A stretch of DNA of 64,000 bases, from assembly GCA_014529385.2 (NCBI GenBank), contig CM043968.1, forward strand, positions 129,681,018 through 129,745,017, given 5' to 3'. The notes below the pieces were generated by a model. The model was not told the origin of the DNA. It ran no database searches and worked only from the letters and a program-made list of their open reading frames with translations. Shown piece by piece: positions 1 through 10,620 of the stretch (position 1 is the first letter of the stretch; each line of letters begins with the position of its first letter). The translations under genes were made by a program, and so were the position numbers. Source of the stretch: Adiantum capillus-veneris (lineage: Eukaryota; Streptophyta; Polypodiopsida; Polypodiales; Pteridaceae).

Positions 1-49
1 TAAATAGACAAATCATAATCATGTTAGAAACATATGTAAGATTATCCTC

Positions 50-232
50 TCAATAATAAGACTTTCTTTTATTCAGAACTCCCATCCATGTGGCCAGCTT
101 AAAATTTTCATCCCATGTGTACAGCATTTTAACGGACAAGTCATCCCAGCTAGTGTCTCTTATTTCTGCCTCAAACTCATCGTTTAGTTCTTGCCACAAG
201 GGATCCCAATTTTGCAAGATATCATGTAACAT
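50..232 (-). pseudogene. Fragment of decayed reading frame, left of solo LTR
   Basis: A minus-strand frame rich in Trp and acidic residues (LQNWDPLWQELNDEF, then TWDENFKLATWMG) ends near position 50. Joining the sequence across the solo LTR at 225-1815 continues coding-like text into the right flank (DALYAHWMHRAILLSR in a neighbouring frame), so the LTR split an older reading frame. I do not recognise the protein. Base composition and the acidic, Trp-rich text are why I call it coding rather than chance. Confidence 0.35.
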
Positions 233-1815
233 TTAATGGTCTAAAAACTTATGTGTAGCGGAAATTAGCATGAACATAGTGGGCATTTCATTAGAATAGA
301 TTCCTAATGAGAATTACAAGAGTTCTTGGGTGGAGAGAGCAACAAAAAGCATAACACCTAGTTAGATAGCATCAACAATACTTTCAAAAGAGACAGAAAT
401 TAAGCTATTGACAACAGTTGAGGACCGGATTTGCATGGAGCCGGTCCCCCCTCCAAAACGCTTTGTATTATGGTTTCTCCCATCAATAGAGACATTGTAC
501 AATACAATTCTTTGTGTTCCTTCAAGACTAGCTAGTGCAATGAAGATGAAAGCTTCATGCACTAAGCAAAACACTTAGTAAACACAACTTTAATTATCCC
601 CGTTCTCAGACCCAAGACCTCACACACCTTCGAAGATGGAGAGAGCTAGCAGGGTATGAGAGTAGATTGAGAGGGAGAAGGAGTATCTTACGAGAAAGAT
701 GTACATCTCCTCACATAATCACTCATATTAGCATAGCTTTAGCTTAGTAATTAGCTTGGTAGAGGAGATGAGCATGCATTGAAGCTTGGCTCTTGGTTGG
801 ATTTGCACCCACAAGCCAAGAGTATGTCTATGTAGGCTTCTATCTCACAAGCTTGGAGTAGGTGATGAGTTCTCCATTAAATCTTGGGAAGAGATAGTCT
901 TCTCTTTCTTCACACATGAGATTGTGTGAGTGTGTGTGTGATAATGCCTTGTAAAAATCAGCCCCCTCTCTCTCTTGGGCGAGCCCTCTTGCTATTTGCT
1001 CTTGCAGGCTCCCCATTGGACCTCCCCAAGTCAAGCCAATGGCTATTAAGCAGCATAAGTGATAGCCTTCTGACATGTGTCCCCCTTTCCCCTTTTGTGA
1101 GAGCTTTAGGTAATTTAATAATTAAACTAAACTCTCATTGGACCCCTTTGCCTCTTGGCCAATAGGAATCAGGCAAGCCATTGGGCTCCTGAATGCTCAT
1201 TGGACCCCTTGGGAGACTGTCCAATAGTCTTCTAGGAAGCTTAATTCTCATTGGTTCTTTTATTAAGTGTTTTTTAATTAATTAAACTATATTTACTCTA
1301 GCCTAATTCTCATTGGTCCACCTCCAAGGCCATCCAATAGGAATTGGGCACACCTTGTGGGCATCTGGGCTAGGGAGCTGACATGTGTCCCTAATTGCCT
1401 TTGTGTAAAGGGAGCCTGTGTGTGTGTGTGTGTGTGACTTTCTCTCTCATCCCCTAGAAGAAGGGCTCGCCCCCTCCCATGTAGGGATATGCAAAGACTT
1501 TTTAGTTACACACAAAGCATCCAATTTCCGCTAGGGTTGACCTTTGGACACAACCTTTGAATTTTGGAACCTTAGCATTTTGGAAGTCTTAATGGGCTGA
1601 ACCTTAGGGTCTTTTTAGCCCATTGTTTCACATGGCTCTTTTGCAGATGGCCCCCCCTTTGGATCCCTATTTTCCCTCCTTTAGATCCCTACTGTGGCCG
1701 GTCTGCTAGCTTAACCAATATTCTAGCTTTTTCTCCCCTGGCACTTCCCCACATTAAATGATCAGTTTAATATGAGAAAATCATTTAGGAGAATTAGATA
1801 TTGATTATTATGACA
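225..1815 (-). mobile_element. Solo LTR of Ty3/gypsy family (gypsy-1 type)
   Basis: Read on the minus strand this 1591-bp block starts TGTCATAATAATCAATATCT and ends TTAAATGTTACA. It matches the 5' LTR of gypsy-1 (3193-6100) apart from the DNA transposon inserted there. It is flanked by a perfect 5-bp duplication, TATCA (220-224 and 1816-1820), and there is no internal retrotransposon sequence beside it. That is the product of LTR-LTR recombination after insertion. It carries a dense run of CCAAT/ATTGG motifs (about 1015-1347) and a short GT repeat near 1420. Confidence 0.92.
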
Positions 1816-1820
1816 TATCA

Positions 1821-3037
1821 TTCTGACCTCGACAGAAGGATAGCCCGGTGCATCCAATGAGCATATAAAGCATCCCTTTGGCTCATAATATCTTTCAAGC
1901 AAGAATGTATAGGCCAAGGGTTTTTGTCATTTAGGGTCCCAGCTAACCTGTCTTGCTTTCTCCAACTTTGTTAATCGATTGACTGGAACCCAAGGCAATG
2001 GAGTCTAACGCTCCTCCTATATGGTTCAAAACATGTTAAAACCCATACCTACCAATATTGCTCCATTACACTCAAGAAGCTCTTATGTACCTTCAAGACT
2101 TTAAGATGTTTGGACAACATATCTTGATGCAGTGTAGCATCTTCATTTATTGGAAATTCACCTCCAGTGTTTGCTCCAACAGGCATGTATGCCTCCATTT
2201 CCTTGTCATTGATTTCCTCTTCAAAGTCTTCAACATTAGCAACAACTTTAGAATAGGTGCCCTCATGCACTTTTGTCTTTCCTTCTGTACCCTTTTTTGA
2301 TGTAGTTTTGGATATCACAATGGGAGGAGATGGCACACACAACAACACTCGTGCAGATATCGACGACTATATGTACATATGCTATTTAAATAGTGCATGA
2401 CACTTTAAAACTCATTTCGAAGAGCCTCGTACCCTCCATTCCTAAGATGAGAAGATCCTACATACTCCATGTGTACTCTGGTTGCATCTTGCTATTGTTG
2501 AAATCTATCTAGATGCTCCTCCACCTCTCTCGCAATCCTTACCCACTCCTCTGCATCCAACCATGATGGCTTTGGCTCATTATTCTTGCATATGTCTTGT
2601 ATCTTTGATCGATGATGTGACATTTTTGCAATAGCCACAACCAAGATCCAATGATTAGAGACTAGATTGTATCCATCTATTGGCATGTACTCTTTGTGAA
2701 TAGTATCAGGGATTTAGTTCTTTCTCTCATGATCTTGAGCATCCTAATTTTCCATCATAGAGTGCCTAAATTGCATTGCACAAAGCTGGTAAACCCTCTA
2801 TAACATGGCCTTTTTTGCCCTATCCATAACTGGTGTCCCATCCCTGGTCTTGTACACCTTGCTAGCATCAAACTCATGTGATCCCCAAGGTGTATGTGGT
2901 GTGGTAAGCGGTGTACTATCTACTAAAGAGAGAGGTGGATGATCTCTTGGAGGTGTGGACGCATCGGTAGTGCTACTATCACACCAACCACCGCCACCAC
3001 CTAGCAACAAGACCTCCATCATCTTGAAGAAGAACAC
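1821..3037 (-). pseudogene. Decayed unrecognised reading frame, right of solo LTR
   Basis: Minus-strand pieces at 3037-2798, 2686-2492 and 2348-2049 form one degraded coding region. The first two share a frame and are separated by stops. Readable stretches include SKVYKTRDGTPVMDRAKKAM, then WILVVAIAKMSHHRSKIQ, then WVRIAREVEEHLDRFQQ. The text resembles a soluble, charged, helical protein, but I recognise no family. It continues towards position 50 on the other side of the solo LTR. It could be an old host gene or the body of an unclassified transposon. Interval 3038-3192 holds nothing I can name. Confidence 0.4.
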
Positions 3038-3192
3038 AAGAGTGCAGTCTCCAATGTAGCTTGACCAATCAGTGTTACTGAAATGCTCATCGAAGGTGTG
3101 ACACCACCAATAGGTGTGACTAGAACGTTGGTCTGAGGGGTGGAGGAGATGTAGCTAGTCTAGTAGGAATAGCTCTCTAAAAGTGTTGTGCA

Positions 3193-6100
3193 TGTCATAA
3201 TAACTAATATCTAATCCTCCTAGATGATTTTCTCATGTTAAACTAATCATTTAATATGGGGAAGTACCAGGGGAGAAAAAGCTAGAATATTGGTTAAGCT
3301 AGCGGACCGGCCACAGTAGGGATTTAGAAGAAGGAAAATAGGGATCCAATGGGGGGGCCATCTGTAAAAAAGCAATGTGCAACAATGGGCCTTAAAGACC
3401 CTAAGGTTCAGCCCATTAAAACTTCCAAAATGCTAAGGTTCCAAAAATTCAAAGGTTGTGTCCAAAGGTCAAACACTAGGGAAATTGGATTCTTAGTGTG
3501 TGTATCAAAAAGTCTTCAAAACTCCTACAAAGCAGGGGGCGAGCCTTGCAAGTAGGGGATGAGAGAGAAACACACACACACACACACACACTCACAAGCT
3601 TCCTTTACACAAACGGAATGAGGGACACATGTCCGCTCCATAGCCCAGATACCCACAAGGTGCACTCAAATCCTATTGGATGGCCATGGAGGTGGACCAA
3701 TGAGAATTAGGCTAGAGTAAATCTAGTTTAATTCATTTAAAAACACTTAATAAAAGAAGCAATAAAAAATTAAGCTCTCTAGAAGACTATTGGACAATCT
3801 TCCAAGGGGTCCAATGAGCATTCAGCACCCCAATTGCTTGCCTGATTCCTATTGGCTAGAACACAAAGGGGTCCTAGCTCTCACAAAAGGGGAAAAGGGG
3901 ACACATGTCAGAAGGCTATCACTTATGCTACTTAATTCTTACTGGCTAAGCCTCGCATGGGCCAATGGGGTGTTAGCAAGAGTAATTTGCAAGAGGGGTC
4001 GACAAGAGAGAGAGGGGGTTGAATTTGTCAAGTCGTTATTCCACGCACACTCACACTAGCTCATGTGTGAAGCAAGAAGACTCTCTCTCTCCTTCTCAAG
4101 CTTTAACACTAGAATGGTAACCTAACAGGACATAAAAGTGTCCTTTCAGGGTTTTGGGGAAAATTTCCAAAACCATAGTAGATCCACTCATTTTGAAAAA
4201 TCCTTTCATGAGCTTATAGTTCAATAACTCCTACATATGGAAAAAATGAGAAACTTGTAATTTTTCTCATCCCTTGGTCACTACAAGCCTCCAAAGTTGA
4301 TGGACTAGTGCATTTTGCCCAAAACAACAATTTCTTACGGTTGATTGCATATAAATAAGAGTGGGGATTTTTGTAGGACATGAGATAAAATGCCCCGTTA
4401 ACTTCAATGGACTGGTGACCAAAACATATGGTTGCTAATACCTCACTATTTTTTTTTGGGCAAAAAAAAAGGTAAAAAAAGTTGCATTTTTGCCATTCTG
4501 CGGACCTATCATCAAAGTTTCTATAGTCACGCTCAATACAGATACTATATACATGTTTTCTTAGTTCCCTTTGGGCCTTTGGATTCAAAAGGATCCATGG
4601 AGCATGTCAAAAGGATAATGGATCGCTTACAATTGGAACCTTGGGGGCAATGATAAAGTGCTAAATACAGCAAACATGAAAAAATTGGGTTTAGCATTAT
4701 GACCTCTCAAAACCCATAGAAACTACTCAATATCTAGCCAAGTTTGTAGTCTATGATTAGATATGGTTACTACCTACAAAATACACACAATTGGCCTAAG
4801 AAACTAGCAATATTGAGAAAGTTATACTTGCTACTCTAAAATGTATCATATTCTTCAGCAATCAAAAAACTCAACCATCATCATATACTATGCTATATAG
4901 CATATTAGGTCCCCCAAAACTCAAGGAAGATTAGCTTTATGTTATACATTACACTTACACAATCAAAATTGAATTTGGATATCAAGAAAGCCACCCAAAA
5001 AATCTTAAAAGTGCTAATTTTGGCCAAAAACAGGATTATACAATTCTTGTAAATTGGTCATAACTTTCAATTTTAACACTTAGCTCTCCCTACAAGCATC
5101 AAAACATGTTGAGAACTATGAAGGCCTAACCTCTAGCCATCTAAACCTCACAAACATGAAGTTTAGAGTGGTATAGTTGCCAAAATTTGAAAAAAAAAAA
5201 ACAAAAACAGGACCCGTTTTTTCACACAGTTTAGGTTCAAAAATGTTGTGCAAGAGTAAGGTTAATGGTGAGATCGATACTCCCAAAAAAATGCTAAGTT
5301 TTTTTCATCTCATAAGGTAACTTTTTGGATATATAGCACCTAGAAATTCATTTTCATACTCTTCAAATAATTCAAGAAAAATGGTCACTTAATAGGACAC
5401 AAAAGTGTCCAGGGACATAAAAGTGTCCTGTTACCATTCTAGTGTTAATGGAAAGCTCATCACCTACTCCAAGGTTGTGAGAAGGGAGGCCTACACCAAC
5501 AACTCTTGGCTTTATGATGCAAATCCAACCAAGAGCCTAGCTTCAGTGCATGCTCACCTCCTCTACCATGCTAATTACTAAGCTATGCTATGCTTATATG
5601 AGTGATTATGTGAGGAGATATACATCTTTCTCGTAAGACTACTCCTTCTTCCTCTCAATCTACTCTCATACCCCGCTAGCTCTCACCATCTTTGAAGGTG
5701 TGTGAGGTCTTGGGTCTGAGACCGTGAAGGAATTAATGTTGTGTTTTAAAGTGTTTGTTAGTGTTTGAAGCTTCCATCTTCATTGCACTAGCTAGTTATT
5801 GAAGGAACACGAAGAATTGTATTGTAAAATGTCTCCCTTGATGGGGGAAACCTATAATACAAAGCCTTTTGGAGGGGGGACCGGCTCCATATAAATCCGG
5901 TCCTCAACTATTGTCAATAACTTAATTTCTCTCTCTTTTGAAGTATTGTTCATGCCTATCTAACTAGGTGCTATGCTTTTTGTTGCTCTCTCCATCCAAG
6001 CACTCTTGCTATGCTCATTAGGAATCTATTCTAATGAAATGCTCACTATGTCTATGCTATTTTCCACTACACACAAGTTTCTAGGCCATTAAATGTTACA
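3193..6100 (+). repeat. gypsy-1 5' LTR (carries TTAA element)
   Basis: It begins TGTCATAATAACTAATATCT and ends AAATGTTACA directly before the primer binding site. The 2908-bp length falls to 1566 bp when the inserted DNA transposon and one TTAA copy (4107-5448) are removed, close to the 1591-bp solo LTR at 225-1815. A GA/CA-rich stretch near 3566-3590 and many CCAAT-type motifs (about 3640-3980) match the solo copy. Confidence 0.92.
4107..5444. mobile_element. Non-autonomous TTAA-target DNA transposon (piggyBac-like)
   Basis: This 1338-bp insertion lies inside the gypsy-1 5' LTR. The uninterrupted site, AGCTTTAATGG, is visible in the gypsy-1 3' LTR (about 22623-22633). Here both flanks read TTAA (4103-4106 and 5445-5448). 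The ends are a perfect 15-bp inverted repeat, CACTAGAATGGTAAC. TTAA targets and CACTAG-type termini are typical of the piggyBac superfamily. A TA target with ends one base longer would fit the same bases, because the flank is palindromic. Subterminal palindromes of the form GGACANAAAAGTGTCC occur once on the left and twice on the right. No transposase is recognisable; a 124-codon minus-strand frame at 4214-4588 matches nothing I know. Confidence 0.75.
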
Positions 6101-6101
6101 T

Positions 6102-6113
6102 TGGTATCAAAGC
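6102..6113 (+). other. gypsy-1 primer binding site
   Basis: TGGTATCAAAGC lies two bases after the LTR end. It matches the initiator-tRNA(Met) type site TGGTATCAGAGC with one G-to-A difference. The interval 6114-6518 is the untranslated leader. Confidence 0.85.
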
Positions 6114-6518
6114 AAAAGGTTTCTCTTTTCTTGCTCAAGAAGGGAGGTCCTCAAGCTAGCTATAAATGGTTGGTATTATTAATTGCAATTGAGTAAGTAG
6201 AATAGGGATTTTTCAGCCTTGTAGTGCACTTGCCTTTGTGCAGATAACAGGGCATCACCGTCGAGAGCTATGCTCTTAATAGTGGATTCCTACAAGGCTT
6301 GCCTACGGCTTAACCACTATTGAGCTATTAGAAGCTTGACAAGAGCCGGTATTGTGTTGGTGTTGAATGACTTTCTCTTCTATTCCTTGCAATTTATGGT
6401 ATTCAAGCCACGGGTACAGTAGCTTGAGTGCTTTATCTAAAGGGGTAAATAGGAGTAGCAACTAGGGCTTGAAGTGCCAAAGTACACCTAAAAAATTTTA
6501 CACCTAGAAGTTGTTAGA

Positions 6519-8085
6519 ATGGTTGACAATAGTAAAGAGAGTGAAATTAATGTTGATAGCTTTGATTTTGCTAATGAGCAGGATACTAATGATGCCCCTA
6601 TGCTTGTTAGCTACCTTGTTTCCAGGCTTCAACAAGCCATGGGCAATCCATCCCTCCAAAGTGAAGCACAACGGCAGCTTCATGCTCATGGGACTCTCCA
6701 AACTCCCCACCATGACGAGAGAGTACCTAGTAAGCCTCCTTGTGAGACTTCCAAAAGAGGCCTTTCTCCGATGCGGGAAGAAGAAGAGGATCCATACAAA
6801 GGGCTCAAAAATTTGATTCTTGATGACGCATCTCCTTCCTAAAAGAGAATTCAAGAGCCCCCACCAAAGGAACGAAAAAGAAGTGAGTCTCCTGTCACCT
6901 CGCCTGAGATGGCTCCACGAAGACGGCGGGCAAAACGCTCTCCATCACCTCCTAAACAAAGAAGACCATCACAGACTTCTCCACACCATAACTCAAAGAG
7001 GGATGACAAAAAGCAAGAGAAGAAAAAGGCGAGAAAGAGGTCACCCTCTTCTCCATCTTCTTCATCCTCTTCCTCTTAAGAAGAAAGTGATGGTGCAGAC
7101 AAGGAGGACAAAGGCAAGAAAAAGGCAAGAAAGAGGTCACCCTCTTCTCCATCTTCCTCAAATTCTTCATCTTCTGAAGAAAGCGATGGTGAAACTTTTG
7201 AACCATCAAAAAGAAGAGCCCATAGGAAATCCTATGCCGCATGGAAGATATCGTCCAAGATCAAGAAGTTCAAAGAGGGAGGAAAGAGCATCTCTTTCCT
7301 TAGGTACGATGGCACTTTTGGTGCTATGCACAAAGTCTTGGATTTCATCCAAAAATTCAATGTGGCATTCGGAGATGAGGGCTTTACAGAGTTCTCTAAG
7401 CTACACCATGTAGCTATGCACTTTCAAAAGTCCCTCAGGAAATGGTAGTCTAGCCTACGGGCCAACGGTGAAGCTCCACAAACATGGAAAGCTTTAAGAG
7501 CTTCCATCATGAAGCAGTTTTTGGCCACCAATGCCAAAGACAAAGTACTCACCGCATGGTGAATCTTGAAGCTCTCTCCCTACGAATCCATTCACAAATA
7601 TGTAGACAAGTTTTGGGACTTACATCTCAAAGCCACTGTCTTCAAATAGATGGATTTTGGAGAGAAAAAACAAAAAAATAAATCGGGCTTAATTGAAGAA
7701 ATGGTGGAGTATGTCAACTCCCAAAGGCCACGCACCATATCTGCGGTTATACACCATACTATGGTGACTTCTCGAATCAATTTCCAAACAGGGGCTAAGA
7801 CAAATCCTAAGCCCACGAAAAAAAGGGTCCTAATGAGTCTAAGGGAAAGGAAAATGTCCAAAAGTCTCCTAAGGGCAATTCCCATAACAACAAAGCTAAG
7901 GAGAAGGGATTTTACAAAGGCAAAAAAAAAACTCTCTCCTAAAGAGCTTGAGCATTATCGCAAGGATAACCATTGTTTCAAATGGGGCAAGCAAGGGCAT
8001 GCATACCGCGCTTGTCTCCAAAAGAACATCCACCATGAGCCTCCTAGAGCTACCTTGGTTGAAATCCAAGAAGAGGAAGCTCACC
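6519..8085 (+). pseudogene. gag: gypsy-1 gag with serine/arginine-rich region (broken)
   Basis: Gag begins MVDNSKESEINVDSFDFANE, the same start as gypsy-3 Gag at 30810. After about 105 codons there is a stop (6840), then a Lys/Arg/Ser-rich stretch (about 6843-7200) with KKARKRSPSSPSSSS repeated twice. The capsid-like domain follows (about 7240-7700: ISFLRYDGTFGAMHKVLDFI, later WKALRASIMKQFL). A zinc knuckle lies near 7970 (CFKWGKQGHAYRAC); its second Cys is Trp, so the metal site is lost. There are at least four stops in this reading. Gag would package the element RNA. The SR-like block is unusual and is shared with gypsy-3. Confidence 0.75.
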
Positions 8086-8089
8086 ACAA

Positions 8090-8583
8090 AGGATCTCCTC
8101 TATGCCATGCTTGGGGAAAGGTAAGAGAACATGATGCTTTTATTCTCTTTGACCTTGGTTCTACTCACAATTTCATATCCATAGAGTTGGCCACCAAGCT
8201 AGGCATCCAAGCCCATGAGATGGGAGATATCCTACCCGCAGATGGTGCTTTCAAGGGGCAAGAAGCTTCAGTCACTCCCTTAATCGAGAAATTGAGGCTC
8301 CATGTCCAAAGCTATGTGGACAAAGAGGACTTCTTTATCTCTCCTCTCAAGCACACGGATGTAATCCTAGGGGCACCTTGGTTTGATCGCATGGCTGCCA
8401 ATGTTAAATTCCCTGAAAGAAGAATCTACTTTAGGTTCAAGGAAGAAGATATGTACATAGATGCTAAGGAGTTCGGTAACACGATACCCATTGTACATAT
8501 GCAAGCTTTCAATAAGTCAATAAAGAGCTCTATTTCCATGTACATGATTTTTGTTAAAGATTCTCAAAATGAAACTAATGCTT
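8090..8583 (+). pseudogene. gypsy-1 aspartic protease region
   Basis: This follows gag in the 311-codon frame at 7650-8585. The active-site segment reads FDLGSTHNFIS where the family has D-S/T-G, so the catalytic motif is altered (S/T to L). Further on, DVILGAPWFDRMAANVKF is the usual retropepsin flap and C-terminal block of plant gypsy elements. The enzyme would cleave the Gag-Pol polyprotein. This copy is unlikely to be active. Confidence 0.7.
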
Positions 8584-9815
8584 AATGCTTTAGCAAAAGA
8601 AAATATAAACAATCACAAACAATTAGAGTTATCCAATTTTCTCAAGGGATTTCAAGATGTTTTTATTGACGACATCCCTTGTGAACTACCTCCTAAACGA
8701 GGCAATGATGACCATGCAATTGAACTTTTCCAGGAAGTTCACCACCTAATAAACCTCCTTATAGAGTTTCTCAAGCTCAACAAGAGGAGATTATGCGGCA
8801 AGTGCATGAGCTAGTTGAGAAGGGAATGGTTAGGCCTAGCTCATCTCCATTTTGTTCACACGTGCTACAAGTACAAAAGAAAGACGGCACATATCGTCTG
8901 TGTGTCGACTATAGAGCACTAAATAGGATCACTATCAAAAATAGGTTTCCCGTTCCATGGGTAGAAGAACTATTTGTGATAAGCTACAAGGGTCAACCTA
9001 CTTTAGTAGAACTGACCTAAAAAGTGGCTACCATCAAATAAGGATAGTTGATCAAGACGTTGTAAAGACCGCATTTCTCACTATGTTTGGTCTTTATGAA
9101 TATATATTCATGCCTTTTGGCTTGACCAATGCACCAACCACATTCAATCGCTTGATGGAGAAGCTATCCAGGCCTCCTCGAACCTTTACTGGGTGTTCTT
9201 GGATGATATTAGCATCTACTCTAATTCATTAGACAAACACAACCAACATCTCCATGTAATATTTCGAGTCCTAAGAGAGAATAAACTTTATGTTAATCGA
9301 AAGAAAAGTGATTTTTTCTTACAAGAAATTCAGTATTTAGGTCACATTATCTCTCAAGATGGCATCCAAATGGTCCATTAAAGTTAGAGGTAATAAAAGG
9401 ATGTCCTAAACCAAGGAATCTTCATGAACTAAGAAGCTTCATAGAAAAGTTATCATTAATCGCGGGACCATTACATGACCTAACAAAGAAAAATGTTAGG
9501 TATACATGGTCTACCAAGGAGAACAATGCTTTTAGAAAGCTTAAAGAAAATCTTATCCCTCAACCTGTGCTTACACTGTCGGATCTCTCAAAGCCATTTG
9601 AGGTCCAATGTGATGCTTGTGGTGATTTCCTTGGAGTTGTTTTGCTCCAAGAAGGGCACACCATAGCCTATGAAAGTCAAAGGCTTGACCCTGTTGAGAA
9701 AGCTCTAGGCATATATGAAAAGGAACTCCTCACAGTTCTACATGCCTTAGACTCATGGAAGCACTATCTTTCAGGGACTCCTTTCATTCTGTGGACGGAT
9801 CACCAAAGCCTTAAG
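8584..9815 (+). pseudogene. gypsy-1 reverse transcriptase and RNase H (first part)
   Basis: RT blocks run in order across frameshifts: VRPSSSPFCSHVLQVQKKDG (about 8830), CVDYRALNRITIKN, DLKSGYHQIRI (about 9015), FGLTNAPTTFNRLMEK and the catalytic VFLDDISIYS (about 9190). YLGHIISQDGIQM follows. RNase H (9567-9815) reads PFEVQCDACGDFLGVVLLQE and YEKELLTVLHALDSWKHYL, then is cut by copia-1. Several frame changes (about 9020, 9200 and 9380) make it inactive. The missing C-terminal part of RNase H resumes at 14440. Confidence 0.85.
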
Positions 9816-10560
9816 TGTTAGGAAATAAGACGTAGCTAAATAGATAATTGAGTAGACCACTTAATGGAGAGAGACAAATTTATATACACGAGATTATAGA
9901 GTAGAGAGAGAGAGAGAGAGAGAGAGTACACACGATATACGTGGTTCACCCAATGTGGGCTACGTCCACGGGAAAGCAGCCACTCAATGGCTTTAGTACT
10001 TCAAAACAAGAAGTAGTTTACAAAGGGATTATACCCTTAATGGAGCTCCCGCCTTGCTTCACTCTCACCACCTCACACTCACCTTGTTGCATCAACTTCA
10101 CACTATGAAATGTGTGTAGAAATGGCCTCCTTTTATAGGCCAAAAGGGCTGCCCTCTCTAATGAGAGACAGCCATGTGTAGCCGCCCTTGTGCGAATAAG
10201 TCCAAATCGGACCCTCCAATCCGCCCATGTGTGGCCGCCCTTGATAAGACAAGTCCGCTTTTGAATTCGGCCACCGGCCATTGACTTCCGACCACCGGCC
10301 ATCGGCCATTGACTACCGGCCACCGGCCAACCGACCGGTTGTTTTTCGACCACTTTCCGACCGCCGTCCGGCCATAATATTCCGGCGAAAAAGAATATTC
10401 CAACCTTTAAAGTTGCTCCTGATTCTTGTCCGTGAAAATTTTGGTTTCCGGTGAGTGATTTTCCTTCACGCACGATGGCTTCTCCTCATAATGGGGGCCT
10501 TACAAATGTGCTCTTTTACCACAGAAAATTACAAGGGTAAATCAGGCTCCATACTTAAAC
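9816..10560 (-). repeat. copia-1 3' LTR
   Basis: 745 bp, closely matching the copia-2 5' LTR at 19454-20230. It contains a GA repeat (about 9903-9927), a TATATA segment near 9890 and a CCGGCCA-rich minisatellite (about 10262-10340). The minus-strand polypurine tract next to it reads AAGTGGGAG (about 10565-10573). Confidence 0.9.
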
Positions 10561-10620
10561 TTCTCCCACTTGGAGACTGATCTCCAAACCAAACCTGTGA
10601 CTGCTTTCCATTCTGGCTTC

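Noticed and set aside
4214-4588. 124-codon frame as the transposase of the TTAA element
   Set aside because: It is too short, with no DDE/DDD pattern and no Cys-rich end; probably chance.
10158-10473. Open frames in copia LTRs (Trp/Pro/Gly-rich, also 19732-20192 and 28505-28826)
   Set aside because: They come from the CCGGCCA minisatellite in the LTR.
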